From the NCBI GenBank assembly GCA_020832405.1, contig JAFIET010000007.1, positions 20,377 to 84,376 on the forward strand: a stretch of DNA of 64,000 bases, given 5' to 3'. Under the pieces are notes generated by a model. It was not told where the DNA came from, made no database searches, and saw only the letters and a program-made list of their open reading frames with translations. Each line of letters begins with the position of its first letter. Position 1 is the stretch's first letter. The position numbers were made by a program, and so were the translations under genes. Positions 9,086 to 17,634 of this stretch are shown piece by piece. The stretch comes from Balneolales bacterium (GTDB lineage Bacteria; Bacteroidota; Rhodothermia; Balneolales; Cyclonatronaceae).

Positions 9086-10207
9086 TCAGAATTCTTCACC
9101 CTGCTTTTGAGAACTGTTGTGTGGCGCGGCATCCGGGGTCTTGCTTTCGTCTGATTTTTCAGTGCTGTCGCGGAAGCTCTTCACTACAGAGTTATTCAGA
9201 TACCAGCTCAGCACCATTATCCCGATCCCGATGATGGTGTAGAAGGTGATGAAGCGCCACATGAAAGTGGCAATGCCGATGAAGATTTCACGGTCAAACA
9301 GCGGACCGAGGAAAATCACGAACAAAGCTTCTACACCGCCGCTGCCGCCGGGTGTGGGCATGAAGAGCGTAGCGAGCGACATCGCAAAGCTTCGGAAAAA
9401 CAGAAGAACTTCGTCTGCCGGCAGGAAACTGAGCACCACGATCGCAGGCAGGGAAGCCCGCGCCATCCAGGCCAGTGCAGCGAGCCCGTAAGCTTTGGCC
9501 AGAAAACTGAACGGCTTGCGGCGGAGGGTTTCTGAAGTGCCAACAAGGTTATCAAGTTCGCGCTCTATAGTGTCGGCATGTTTGCGCAAAACCGGCAGGC
9601 GGAATAATGCCTGTACCATTCTTTTGAGGTAAAACGGGTTGATGAGCACCCCGTAGGCGAGAACAAACCCGTAGCCGAGCAGGCTCAGGTAAACAAAGGC
9701 CATGGCCGACTTGCCGAACACACCGAAGGCTTCAGGGATTATTTCGAGGTAAAGACCGGCAATAATCAGAATGGGGATTACCATCAGATAGAAAATCTGA
9801 TCGAGCAGGATGGTATAAAAAGTTATGGCACTTGCCTGACCCAGCGGGATGTGTTCACGGGTCATGGCATAGATGCCAAGCGGCGCCCCCCCAATGGTGG
9901 ATGGCGTAATGGCGGATGCAAAATCCCACGAAAGTACGATACGGAAGGAGCCGGCCCAGCTGATGCGTTTTTCTGCCAGGTATCTGATTTTGGCAGCTGT
10001 AAACCAGATTTTGAGGAACATCACAACGCTTGCGATTACCAGTCCGGGCATCCGTTTAAGGCGTACGTGCTCGAAGCCTTCGGGGGTGTAGGTCAGATAC
10101 AGCACAATTCCGGTGGCCACAACGCTGAGCGAAATAGACAGAAACAGGTATTTATTGGAGATTAAATCCCGTGGAGACTGTACAATATGCTTTTTTTGCT
10201 TACTCAA
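9086..10207 (-). CDS. Flippase-like membrane protein (LPG synthase TM-region family)
   Basis: A 373-residue polytopic protein of the UPF0104 / lysylphosphatidylglycerol synthase transmembrane-region family, without the catalytic aminoacyl-transfer domain of MprF. It has about eight hydrophobic helices; the family's STIGGAPLG (residues about 100-108) and MPTPGGSGGVEALF (about 290-303) motifs are clear. The C-terminus is a polar cytoplasmic tail of about 40 residues. Members are thought to move or handle lipid-linked molecules, but the cargo is unknown. The start is a TTG at 10207; no nearer ATG gives a complete first helix. It is 32 bases downstream of the nitronate-monooxygenase-like gene and may share its transcript. 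Confidence 0.85.
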   Translation of the reverse strand: MSKQKKHIVQSPRDLISNKYLFLSISLSVVATGIVLYLTYTPEGFEHVRLKRMPGLVIASVVMFLKIWFTAAKIRYLAEKRISWAGSFRIVLSWDFASAITPSTIGGAPLGIYAMTREHIPLGQASAITFYTILLDQIFYLMVIPILIIAGLYLEIIPEAFGVFGKSAMAFVYLSLLGYGFVLAYGVLINPFYLKRMVQALFRLPVLRKHADTIERELDNLVGTSETLRRKPFSFLAKAYGLAALAWMARASLPAIVVLSFLPADEVLLFFRSFAMSLATLFMPTPGGSGGVEALFVIFLGPLFDREIFIGIATFMWRFITFYTIIGIGIMVLSWYLNNSVVKSFRDSTEKSDESKTPDAAPHNSSQKQGEEF

Positions 10208-10239
10208 GCACTAAATCTGAATGAAGTGATGGCGTCTGA

Positions 10240-11187
10240 TTAAAGTCTGTCTGGCAAACCTGCAACGGTATTTTGGTACGATTCAAGCAGGCGGTCGAAT
10301 AGTTCAGCGGCAGTCGGTATGTCTTGTATCAGGCCGGATATCTGCCCGATTTCGAGTTCTCCTTCGGTAAGGTCTCCTTCAAAAATACCTGCCTTTGCGC
10401 GGCGCTTGCCTAATATAGCACGAATTTCATCAGGGCTTGCACAGCGAGTTTCGGCCTCGCTGATTTTTTTGTAAAATTCATTTTTAATGAGGCGTACCGG
10501 AACCACATTTTTCATGCAGAGCACCGTTGCGCTGTCGTCAGCTTCCAGAATGCTTTTTTTGAAGTTGGGATGCGCCGAGCTTTCCGCAGTAGCGGCAAAT
10601 CGGGAACCGATTTGAACACCGTCGGCGCCGAGCGCAAGGGCAGCGGCAATTGCACGGCCGTCGCCGATGCCTCCGGCCGCAATCACCGGAATCTGCAGGG
10701 CATCTGCAACCTGCGGGATGAGGCACATGCTCGTTATCTCATCCTTGCCGTTGTGCCCGCCTGCTTCGAAGCCTTCACAAACGACGGCATCAACCCCGCG
10801 CTGCTCGCATTTGAGAGCGAGCTTCACATTAGGTACTACGTGCACCACTATGATACCGCGCTCCTTGAGCCAGCTGGTCCAGCTTGCCGGGTTTCCCGCC
10901 GAGGTGAACACAATGGGGACGCCTTCTTCCTCAATCACAGCCATGTGCTGCTCAATATCGGGGTAAAGCAGGGGCACGTTTACCGCGAAGGGTTTGTCCG
11001 TTGCGGCTTTGAGGCTTTTGATGTGATGGCGAAGCACTTCCGGGTACATAGAGCCCGCCCCGATAATGCCAAGTCCGCCTTTTGCGGATACCGCGGCTGC
11101 TAGTTTCCAGCCGGAGCACCACACCATGCCGGCCTGAATAATGGGGTAGCGAATCCCGAATAAACGGCAAATCCGATTTTCTTTCAT
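10240..11187 (-). CDS. Nitronate monooxygenase-like FMN oxidoreductase
   Basis: A 315-residue TIM-barrel flavoenzyme of the nitronate monooxygenase / FabK-like group. Motifs: YPIIQAGM near the N-terminus, GGLGIIGAGSM, the FEAGGHNGK loop carrying the His typical of nitronate monooxygenases, AAGGIGDGRAIAAALALGADGVQIGSRF for FMN phosphate binding. The family oxidises alkyl nitronates or reduces enoyl-ACP; the GGHNG motif occurs in both groups, so I do not choose a definite substrate. The ATG at 11187 is the only sensible start. It lies downstream of fbaB on the same strand, but the terminator at 11205-11238 separates them. Confidence 0.85.
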   Translation of the reverse strand: MKENRICRLFGIRYPIIQAGMVWCSGWKLAAAVSAKGGLGIIGAGSMYPEVLRHHIKSLKAATDKPFAVNVPLLYPDIEQHMAVIEEEGVPIVFTSAGNPASWTSWLKERGIIVVHVVPNVKLALKCEQRGVDAVVCEGFEAGGHNGKDEITSMCLIPQVADALQIPVIAAGGIGDGRAIAAALALGADGVQIGSRFAATAESSAHPNFKKSILEADDSATVLCMKNVVPVRLIKNEFYKKISEAETRCASPDEIRAILGKRRAKAGIFEGDLTEGELEIGQISGLIQDIPTAAELFDRLLESYQNTVAGLPDRL

Positions 11188-11204
11188 CGTTAAAAAAATG
11201 TGCT

Positions 11205-11238
11205 AAAAAAAACGGAACCGGATTTTGGTCCGGTTCCG
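11205..11238 (-). terminator. Intrinsic terminator after fbaB (minus strand)
   Basis: Ten-base perfect stem CGGAACCGGA/TCCGGTTCCG (11213-11222 with 11229-11238) and, read on the minus strand, an eight-T tract at 11212-11205. Confidence 0.92.
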
Positions 11239-11262
11239 TCTCAGATATTGAAATAACTAAAG

Positions 11263-12339
11263 TTACGCGATGGTAACTTCTTCGTTGAGGTACACATCCT
11301 GAATGGTTTGCAGGAGTTTTGCACCTTCAGCCATCGGGCGCTGGAAAGCTTTCCGGCCGCTGATGAGGCCTGAACCGCCGGCGCGCTTGTTGATAACGGC
11401 TGTAGTAACCGCATCTGCAAAGTCATTGGCACCGGAAGCACCGCCTGAGTTAATCAGACCGGCACGGCCCATGTAGCAGTTGGCCAGCTGATAGCGGGTC
11501 AGATCAATCGGGTTGTCGCTTGTGAGCTGGCTGTAAATGCGCTCATCCAGCTTGCCGTAAGAAGAAGAACCGGTGTTCAGCGCTTTGAAACCGCCGTTCA
11601 CTTCAGGAAGCTTCTGCTTAATAATGTCGGCTTCGATGGTTACGCCAAGGTGGTTGGCCTGACCGGTAAGATCGGCAGCTACGTGGTAGTCAACGCCGTC
11701 TTTGTTGAAGGCATTGTTACGGGTGTAGCACCAAAGGATGGTAGCCATGCCGAGCTCGTGTGCGTAGGCAAATGCCTGCGCAACTTCAACGATCTGACGT
11801 GCAGACTCTTCTGAACCGAAATAAATGGTAGCCCCGATAGCTGCAGCGCCCATATCGTAGGCCTGATCGATGGTTCCGAACATGATCTGATCGAAGGTGT
11901 TCGGGTAGGTCATCAGTTCGTTGTGGTTGATTTTCACCACAAACGGGATTTTATGGGCATACTTGCGCGCAACCGCACCAAGTACACCATAGGTTGAAGC
12001 TACTGCGTTACAGCCGCCTTCAATGGCAAGCTTTACGATATTTTCAGGATCGAAATACGCAGGGTTTTTGGCGAATGAGGCACCGCCGGAATGCTCAATA
12101 CCCTGATCTACAGGGAGGATGGAAACATAGCCTGTTCCGGCAAGACGGCCCGTGTTGTAAATGGACTGCATGTTGCGCAGTACACGGATATTGCGGTCTG
12201 ACTGTGCCCAGACCTTATCAATAAAATCAGCTGACGGAAGGTACAGGCTGTCTTTTGAGATGGTTTTGCACTCATGGCCGAGTAAGGTTTCGGCATTGCT
12301 GCCGAGATATTCCTCAATTTTCGATAGTGTTAACGACAT
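11263..12339 (-). CDS. fbaB: Class I fructose-bisphosphate aldolase, FbaB type
   Basis: Splits fructose-1,6-bisphosphate into dihydroxyacetone phosphate and glyceraldehyde-3-phosphate through a lysine Schiff base. The 358 residues align along the full length with what I know of E. coli Fba[75 protein letters not shown]-like [26 protein letters not shown] and the C-terminal [14 protein letters not shown]. The protein is a DeoC/FbaB-type barrel, cytoplasmic. Unusually for this window, a full Shine-Dalgarno (AGGAGG, complement at 12351-12356) lies 11 bases upstream of the ATG, consistent with high expression. A palindrome and a TATATT promoter element lie further upstream. Confidence 0.96.
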   Translation of the reverse strand: MSLTLSKIEEYLGSNAETLLGHECKTISKDSLYLPSADFIDKVWAQSDRNIRVLRNMQSIYNTGRLAGTGYVSILPVDQGIEHSGGASFAKNPAYFDPENIVKLAIEGGCNAVASTYGVLGAVARKYAHKIPFVVKINHNELMTYPNTFDQIMFGTIDQAYDMGAAAIGATIYFGSEESARQIVEVAQAFAYAHELGMATILWCYTRNNAFNKDGVDYHVAADLTGQANHLGVTIEADIIKQKLPEVNGGFKALNTGSSSYGKLDERIYSQLTSDNPIDLTRYQLANCYMGRAGLINSGGASGANDFADAVTTAVINKRAGGSGLISGRKAFQRPMAEGAKLLQTIQDVYLNEEVTIA

Positions 12340-12350
12340 TCTTTAATTAA

Positions 12351-12356
12351 CCTCCT
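12351..12356 (-). promoter_or_regulatory. Strong Shine-Dalgarno of fbaB
   Basis: Minus-strand AGGAGG with an 11-base gap to the ATG. It is one of few perfect Shine-Dalgarno sequences in the window, where most starts have none. Confidence 0.8.
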
Positions 12357-12384
12357 AAGGTTGTTTCATAACAAAGGGAACGCT

Positions 12385-12417
12385 GCAATATAAGACTTTT
12401 GAAATTCAAATTTGAAT
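12385..12417 (-). promoter_or_regulatory. fbaB upstream region: TATATT -7-like element and 14-base palindrome
   Basis: Minus strand carries TATATTGC (12392-12385), about 45 bases before the fbaB ATG, and directly upstream of it a perfect palindrome ATTCAAATTTGAAT at 12404-12417. The palindrome sits where a repressor or activator could meet polymerase. The regulator is unknown; the promoter call rests on similarity with other elements in the window. Confidence 0.4.
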
Positions 12418-12681
12418 AAGTGTATGAGATTTGATTTGTGCAAGCGGGTTTATTTTTCTTTCTGCCTGTTTTTTAGGATGATGGGTGCTGTGCCTGCATA
12501 GCTTACGATGCTTCAAAGCGCTTTTTTGATGATGTTATGAAACAGCACGACTTGTTTGATGTTTGAACCCTCAGCCTGCATTCACGGTTGAAAATGCTTA
12601 TTTTAATAGCTTTGGCCGGAATCGGGCACTTCTGCCTTTTCCCGGCACATTTAACCTCCCTGCAACAAGATTTCTTTTTCC
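12418..12681. other. Intergenic region between divergent fbaB and dusB
   Basis: Together with the fbaB promoter part this is a 340-base gene-free stretch. I see AT-rich sequence, a small AAAGCGCTTT palindrome near 12515 and a possible short frame from 12588, which runs into dusB out of frame and has no support. It presumably holds the dusB promoter, but I find no convincing element. Confidence 0.5.
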
Positions 12682-13668
12682 ATGCAAATTGGTCCCATAA
12701 AGCTTCCCGATCAGCCCGTAATTCTTGCTCCTATGGAAGATGTGAGCGATTCACCCTTCCGACAGATCTGCAAGCGGCTCGGTGCCGATGTGGTGTACAC
12801 CGAATTTATCAGCTCTGAAGCCATCATCCGTGATTCCGATAAATCCATGCACAAAATGCGGTTTGAAGAGATGGAGCGTCCGTTCGGGATTCAGATTTTC
12901 GGCGGCAGGGAAGAAGCGATGGAAGGGGCCGCACAGATTGCAGAGGCCAATAACCCGGACCTGATTGACATCAATTTCGGGTGCCCCGTCTATAAAATTG
13001 TGAAGAAAAATGCGGGCTCCGCCTGTCTGCGCGATTTGGGGCTGATGGCACGCATGACCGAAAAAGTGGTTGATGTCACCAAACTTCCTGTAACTGTAAA
13101 AACACGGCTTGGCTGGGATGAAGACAGCATCAGAATTCAGGAAGTTGCGCTCATGCTGCAGCGTATTGGTGTGAAGGCGCTCACGGTTCACTGTCGTACG
13201 CGTGCGCAGGGCTACAAGGGCAGCGCCCGCTGGGAGTACCTGAAGCTGCTCAAAAACACGCCAGGCCTTGAGATCCCTGTTATCGGCAACGGCGACATCA
13301 CCACACCTGAAGAAGCGAAGCATGTGTTTGATTCTACCGGTGTTGACGGCATCATGATTGGCCGGGCCGCTATCGGCAATCCGTGGATTTTCCGGCAGAT
13401 GAAAGTGTATCTGGAAACAGGGGAGAAGCTGCCGGAGCCAACGCTGCAGGAGCGCATGGAAATCTGCGCGGATCAGCTGCGCGCCTCCGTTGCCCATCAC
13501 GGGGAGAAGTACGGGGTCATCACCATGAAAAAGCATTACGGCAACTACCTCAAAGGCATCCGCAACGGAAAAAAACTGCGCCTTGAACTGATGGAGCACG
13601 ATACCCCGGAACCCATCATTGAAGCCCTGCTTAATTTCGACGATCAGGATGTGTATGCGCTCAGCTGA
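12682..13668 (+). CDS. dusB: tRNA-dihydrouridine synthase, DusB type
   Basis: Reduces uridine to dihydrouridine in tRNA, using FMN and NADPH. The 328-residue protein has the expected FMN TIM barrel in the first 240 residues (LAPMEDVSDSPFR, DINFGCPVYKIVKKNAGSACL with Cys115 at the usual catalytic position, TVHCRTRAQG, VIGNGDITTPEEA, IMIGRAAIGNPWIF) and a helical C-terminal tRNA-binding domain containing MKKHYGNYLKGIRNGKKLR. This is the DusB pattern, the ancestral bacterial type. The ATG at 12682 directly precedes the first barrel strand. pdxH starts 51 bases downstream, so co-transcription is possible. Confidence 0.94.
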   Translation: MQIGPIKLPDQPVILAPMEDVSDSPFRQICKRLGADVVYTEFISSEAIIRDSDKSMHKMRFEEMERPFGIQIFGGREEAMEGAAQIAEANNPDLIDINFGCPVYKIVKKNAGSACLRDLGLMARMTEKVVDVTKLPVTVKTRLGWDEDSIRIQEVALMLQRIGVKALTVHCRTRAQGYKGSARWEYLKLLKNTPGLEIPVIGNGDITTPEEAKHVFDSTGVDGIMIGRAAIGNPWIFRQMKVYLETGEKLPEPTLQERMEICADQLRASVAHHGEKYGVITMKKHYGNYLKGIRNGKKLRLELMEHDTPEPIIEALLNFDDQDVYALS

Positions 13669-13719
13669 GCTGCATCGCGCTGATCAGAGGTCATCATCCT
13701 AAAAAAATCAAAATTTACT

Positions 13720-14421
13720 TTGCTAAATCCTATCAAGAGCTGGTTCAGTAAGCGCGACGTACAGTCATGGCGCACGGCTGTGGCGGCTATGCGGCGCGAG
13801 TACACCGGTGAGCCCCTCACCGAAGAGGCTGCAGGAGCGAATCCGCTCGAGCTGTTTGAACGCTGGTACGCCGAGGCCGCCGAACAAAGCCTGTTCGATG
13901 CCAATGCGTTCGTACTTTCCACCGTTTCGGAAAACCGTCCGCATGCGCGGGTGGTGCTGCTGAAGGGCTTCGACGAGCGCGGGCTCGTTTTTTACACCAA
14001 CTATGAAAGTGACAAGGCGCGGCAAATCGACGCCAACCCGGAGGTCGCCCTTACCTTTAACTGGCCGGAGTCGTTCCGGCAGCTTCGTATTGAGGGTACC
14101 GCAAGCCGCATCAGCGGGGCGGAGTCCGATGCCTACTTCAATGCGCGGCCGGCTGAGAGCAACCTGAGCGCGGTCATTTCGCCGCAAAGCCGCCCGGTTG
14201 AGAGCCGGCAGTGGCTGGAGGAAAAACAGGAGGCGCTCAAAACAGAGCTTCAGGTTTCAGGCAAACCGCTTGAGCGCCCGGCCAACTGGGGCGGCTACCG
14301 CATCATGCCTAAGTATTGGGAATTCTGGCAGGGCCGCACCGGCCGCCTTCACGACCGGATTGCTTTCATCCCCGATGCATCCCGCCCAAACACCTGGAAG
14401 ACCCAACGACTTGCCCCCTGA
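13720..14421 (+). CDS. pdxH: Pyridoxamine 5'-phosphate oxidase
   Basis: Oxidises pyridoxine or pyridoxamine 5'-phosphate to pyridoxal 5'-phosphate with FMN. It shows NAFVLSTVSENRPHARVVLLKGFDERG, FYTNYESDKARQID, SRPVESR and the C-terminal EFWQGRTGRLHDRIAF, all standard for PdxH. The longest frame starts with TTG at 13720 and gives 233 residues; ATG at 13789 (residue 24) begins exactly at MRREYTGEPL, where many PdxH proteins begin, so the true protein may be 210 residues. It follows dusB closely and precedes a small membrane protein gene, which starts 35 bases on. Confidence 0.95.
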   Translation: MLNPIKSWFSKRDVQSWRTAVAAMRREYTGEPLTEEAAGANPLELFERWYAEAAEQSLFDANAFVLSTVSENRPHARVVLLKGFDERGLVFYTNYESDKARQIDANPEVALTFNWPESFRQLRIEGTASRISGAESDAYFNARPAESNLSAVISPQSRPVESRQWLEEKQEALKTELQVSGKPLERPANWGGYRIMPKYWEFWQGRTGRLHDRIAFIPDASRPNTWKTQRLAP

Positions 14422-14456
14422 CCATCCCTTGACCTTAACTCTGAGAGAATCCGCAC

Positions 14457-14822
14457 ATGCTTTACACGCCCGTCAGCATTATTGTTGGTGCGTTAATCAC
14501 CGCTGAAGGCCTGAAGCTTCTTATTGATGAGGGGCGTACAAACCGCTTCTCAAATTTTGTGTCCGCCGTTGAGCTGATGTGGATGCTCATCAGCCTTGTT
14601 TATATGTTTACCGAGGAACTGTACGGCATTTACCTTGTAATGCCGGCTTTTTTTGTGGCCTATGTGGCCGCCGGATTCGTGAGCAGCCTTTTTATGATCC
14701 GGCAGTTCAAAAGTATGGAAGAGCTTGAAGATTTCAGGGTACCCAAAAATTATGCCATTGTTTCGATGATTGCCGGATTTCTGTTCAGCGCGGTGAGCAT
14801 GGCGATCTTTGCTGCCGGCTGA
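14457..14822 (+). CDS. Small polytopic membrane protein, unknown family
   Basis: A 121-residue protein with four likely hydrophobic helices (roughly residues 5-20, 35-52, 58-80 and 99-119) and a short charged loop, SMEELEDFRVPKN, before the last. I do not recognise the family and see no catalytic motif. The ATG is 35 bases after the pdxH stop and the codon usage matches its neighbours, so it is likely a real gene co-transcribed with dusB-pdxH and ended by the hairpin at 14835-14874. No function is proposed. Confidence 0.7.
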   Translation: MLYTPVSIIVGALITAEGLKLLIDEGRTNRFSNFVSAVELMWMLISLVYMFTEELYGIYLVMPAFFVAYVAAGFVSSLFMIRQFKSMEELEDFRVPKNYAIVSMIAGFLFSAVSMAIFAAG

Positions 14823-14834
14823 GCTTCATCCCAT

Positions 14835-14874
14835 AAAAAAAGGTGCGCGGAACTGAATCCGACACACCTTTTTT
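14835..14874. terminator. Bidirectional terminator between convergent genes
   Basis: AAAAAAGGTG at 14836-14845 pairs with CACCTTTTTT at 14865-14874, with extra partial pairing inside. A and T tracts on both sides allow it to serve both the small membrane protein gene and the minus-strand phosphohexomutase gene. Confidence 0.75.
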
Positions 14875-14907
14875 GTGAGTACCTGAAAGTTAGCCCGACG
14901 GCCTGAC

Positions 14908-16305
14908 TTACACCATCGCGCTCACATCATCTACAAGCTGCTGCGCACGGGCTCCGGTTGTGGCTTCGGAGTAAATCCGCAGCACAGGCTCGGTTCCGGA
15001 GGCGCGGACCAGCAGCCAGGTGCCGTCGGCCAGCCAGTGTTTGATACCGTCGATCTGCTCAACCTTCACTACTTTCTGACCGCTGATTTCCGTCAGTTTT
15101 TCCTGCTTGCACAGATCAATCATGCGGTTTTTTCGCTCTTCGGTGGTGTGCAGATCATTCCGGCGGCAGTGATGTTCGCCGAATTCATCAAAAAGCTCCT
15201 GCACCAAAGCGCTCAGCGACTTTCCGCGCCGGGCACACATCTCGGCAATCAGCAGCCCGATGTAGATGCCGTCCCGCTCAGCGAGATGTCCTTTCACAGC
15301 GATCCCGCCGGATTCCTCGCCGCACACCAGCACATCGCCTTCCAGAATTTTTTCGGTGATGTATTTGAAGCCGATGGGTGTTGTGATGATCGGCAGTCCG
15401 TACTTTTCGGCCTGTTTGCGAAGCATATCTGTGGTAGAAACTGTTTTAACCAGCTCGCCTTTCATGCCTTTCGTATCGGCCATGTACTTGGCAAGCAGCG
15501 ATAAAATCTGATGGGAGTCCACGTAATTTCCCTGCTCGTCGAACATGGCTACGCGGTCGGCGTCACCGTCGTTGGCAATGCCGAGCATGCATCCCTCATT
15601 CACAATAACCTGAGGCAGCTCGGTGAGGTTTTTCTCGATGGGCTCAGGCGGCACGCCGTTGAAGCCGGGGTTCTGCTCGCAGTTGAGCTCAACGGCGATT
15701 TCGCCGAGCAGTTCGCCGATGAGGCCGGCACCGGAGCCGTACATGGCATCGTGGGCAATTTTGCCGCCATGTGCGCGGATCACATTCAGATCAATCCGCT
15801 CCCTGATAATGTCGAGGTAGCGCGTGTTCAGGTCGAGCAGCTCAATGCTGCCTGATTCCGTGAGGGCGCCGAAGCCGGGCAGGCCGCTGGTATCGTAGCT
15901 GTCGGGGATGCGCGCCTCAACTTCAGTAATTTGCGCCGATGAGGCGGAGCCCCCGAAAGGAGCCTTGATTTTGAAGCCATTATACTCGGGCGGGTTATGG
16001 CTTGCGGTGATTACGACCCCAACGGCATCAAACTGCTGCGCCCCCAGACTTACCGCGGGTGTCGGGCAGATGTTGTCGGAAAAGCGCACGTGCAGGCCTT
16101 CATGCGCCATGATGCGTGCCGCAAGTTTCGCAAAAGCCTCGCTCTGAAAACGGGCGTCGAAGCCTACAACAACGCCGTTCTGCGATATGCCGCTGTCTTT
16201 AATCCATCGTGCCGTTGCAGCCGCTACGCGGGCTACGTTTGAAAAAGTGTACTGATCAGCAATAACCGCACGCCAGCCGTCGGTACCGAATTTAATTGTG
16301 GACAT
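14908..16305 (-). CDS. Phosphoglucomutase/phosphomannomutase family phosphohexomutase
   Basis: A 465-residue alpha-D-phosphohexomutase, moving phosphate between C1 and C6 of a hexose through a phosphoserine. Domain 1 starts KFGTDGWRAVIA and holds the active-site Ser102 in TASHNPPEYNG; domain 2 has the magnesium loop NDGDADR; domain 3 the sugar-specificity loop CGEESGG; domain 4 the phosphate-binding RASGTEPVLRIY. Substrate choice among glucose, mannose and glucosamine phosphates is not certain; the GEESGG loop favours glucose/mannose types over GlmM. The gene faces the membrane protein gene and lies downstream of the glycosyltransferase operon with about 180 bases between. Confidence 0.9.
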   Translation of the reverse strand: MSTIKFGTDGWRAVIADQYTFSNVARVAAATARWIKDSGISQNGVVVGFDARFQSEAFAKLAARIMAHEGLHVRFSDNICPTPAVSLGAQQFDAVGVVITASHNPPEYNGFKIKAPFGGSASSAQITEVEARIPDSYDTSGLPGFGALTESGSIELLDLNTRYLDIIRERIDLNVIRAHGGKIAHDAMYGSGAGLIGELLGEIAVELNCEQNPGFNGVPPEPIEKNLTELPQVIVNEGCMLGIANDGDADRVAMFDEQGNYVDSHQILSLLAKYMADTKGMKGELVKTVSTTDMLRKQAEKYGLPIITTPIGFKYITEKILEGDVLVCGEESGGIAVKGHLAERDGIYIGLLIAEMCARRGKSLSALVQELFDEFGEHHCRRNDLHTTEERKNRMIDLCKQEKLTEISGQKVVKVEQIDGIKHWLADGTWLLVRASGTEPVLRIYSEATTGARAQQLVDDVSAMV

Positions 16306-16483
16306 AAAAGGGGGATTTAAGTGAGTAAAACCTTATTTGAACAGTCGCTTTGTTTGCGAAAAAGAAATCATACATAAGCCGTTGTTTTGTGCAAACCTGC
16401 AATGATGAAAGCTTTTTCCGTCCTGCATTATTTATAGTGTAAAAATAGGGGATGCCGGCCTAAACCTGAAAGCTTAATTATGC

Positions 16484-17623
16484 CTAAATCAGCTTTTGGT
16501 AGAGCGCGAGCAGCCGTTCTTTTTCGGCTGACCAGGTTAGGTCGGCAGACGCCCGCTTTAGTCCCTCTTTGAGCCCTGCGTCTTGGTTTGTCAGCTCCTG
16601 AAGCGCGCTGGCAATTTCCTCTGACGCAAACTGCTCGGCTGAAATGATGCGGCCGACTCCGTACTGCTCAACGATTTGCCTGATTTCCGGTAGGCCGGTT
16701 GCAATCACGGGCAGGCCGTAGTGGATGTACTCTGTGAGCTTGTTGGGCAGGGAGTAGTAATGGCTGAGGCCGAGCGGTTCGGTGAGCAGGAATCCCGCAT
16801 GGCAAAAGCGGCTGATGCGCAGGATGTAATCGCGGCTTACCATGCCCGTAAATCTCACCCGATCCGTTATGCCGAGCTCAGCGGCAAGCTGCTCCAAAGC
16901 TGCTTTTTGGGAGCCGTCCCCGCAAATTACGAATCCCCAGTCCGGCGTTTGGGCTATTGCTCTGAGCATGGCATCAACGCCGCGGCCGTGCTGAATCACG
17001 CCCTGATAGAGGGCAAGGTACGGCTGAGGGGGCAGGCTGAGGCTCATGCGGCTGTCATCAGAGCCGGAAGGTACCGGCAGCGGATCTGTGAAGTTGCGCA
17101 CAACTACAGGCCTTTCTGCAAGCTTGTACCGCTGCTGCAGTACGCCGGCAATGCCCTCCGAAACCGTAATGACCGCATCGGCCTGCCGGATGTAGCGGTT
17201 TTCAATTAGTGCCCAAAGCTTGCGGGTGAGCGGGCGGTGCTGCAGGGAGTGTACTTCGGTGTGCAGCTCATGGCTGTCGTAAATCAGCCGGGCTTTTTGC
17301 TTTTTGGATGCCGGGGCACAGGCAAGCAGCCCGTCCAGATCATGGGCATGGATGAGGTCAGCCGGCCGGAGTTCACCGATTTTGGCACGGACCCGCTTCA
17401 AAAACTCCCAATAGCGTGCTTTGCCGGCTTTTTTTTGTAGGGGGATGAAATGCACCCGGGCCCCATCTGCTTCTTCGCATCTTGCAAGGCTTAGATCGGG
17501 CGATGCGGCAATGATTTCGAGCTCGTAGCCGGCCTGCGTGAGCGCGGCGGTTTCGCGACGGACCCGGTGATCGTGCAGGTAGTCGCTGTGTACCGCCATC
17601 AAAACCCGCCGGGTTTTACGCAT
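16484..17623 (-). CDS. Glycosyltransferase family 4 protein
   Basis: A 379-residue GT-B-fold enzyme. The N-terminal half has the DLIHAHDLDGLLA motif and RLIYDSHELHTEV, typical of GT4 enzymes acting on surface sugars; the C-terminal half has LYQGVIQHGRGVDAMLRA, FVICGDGSQ, VRFTGMVSRDYI and the donor-binding segment ending YIHYGLPVIATGLPEI. Such enzymes use nucleotide or lipid-linked sugars; donor and acceptor are unknown. It is the last gene of a five-gene minus-strand operon (11 bases after the upstream barrel gene), which is unusual company and may point to glycosylation of the exported proteins encoded before it. No clear terminator follows. Confidence 0.88.
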   Translation of the reverse strand: MRKTRRVLMAVHSDYLHDHRVRRETAALTQAGYELEIIAASPDLSLARCEEADGARVHFIPLQKKAGKARYWEFLKRVRAKIGELRPADLIHAHDLDGLLACAPASKKQKARLIYDSHELHTEVHSLQHRPLTRKLWALIENRYIRQADAVITVSEGIAGVLQQRYKLAERPVVVRNFTDPLPVPSGSDDSRMSLSLPPQPYLALYQGVIQHGRGVDAMLRAIAQTPDWGFVICGDGSQKAALEQLAAELGITDRVRFTGMVSRDYILRISRFCHAGFLLTEPLGLSHYYSLPNKLTEYIHYGLPVIATGLPEIRQIVEQYGVGRIISAEQFASEEIASALQELTNQDAGLKEGLKRASADLTWSAEKERLLALYQKLI

Positions 17624-17634
17624 TCGTGCCGGGC

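Noticed and set aside
12588..12818. Short frame with a hydrophobic start before dusB
   Set aside because: It overlaps the start of dusB out of frame for more than half of its length and turns into meaningless sequence.
12751..13599. A 282-codon minus-strand frame over dusB
   Set aside because: Shadow of dusB, which has all family motifs.
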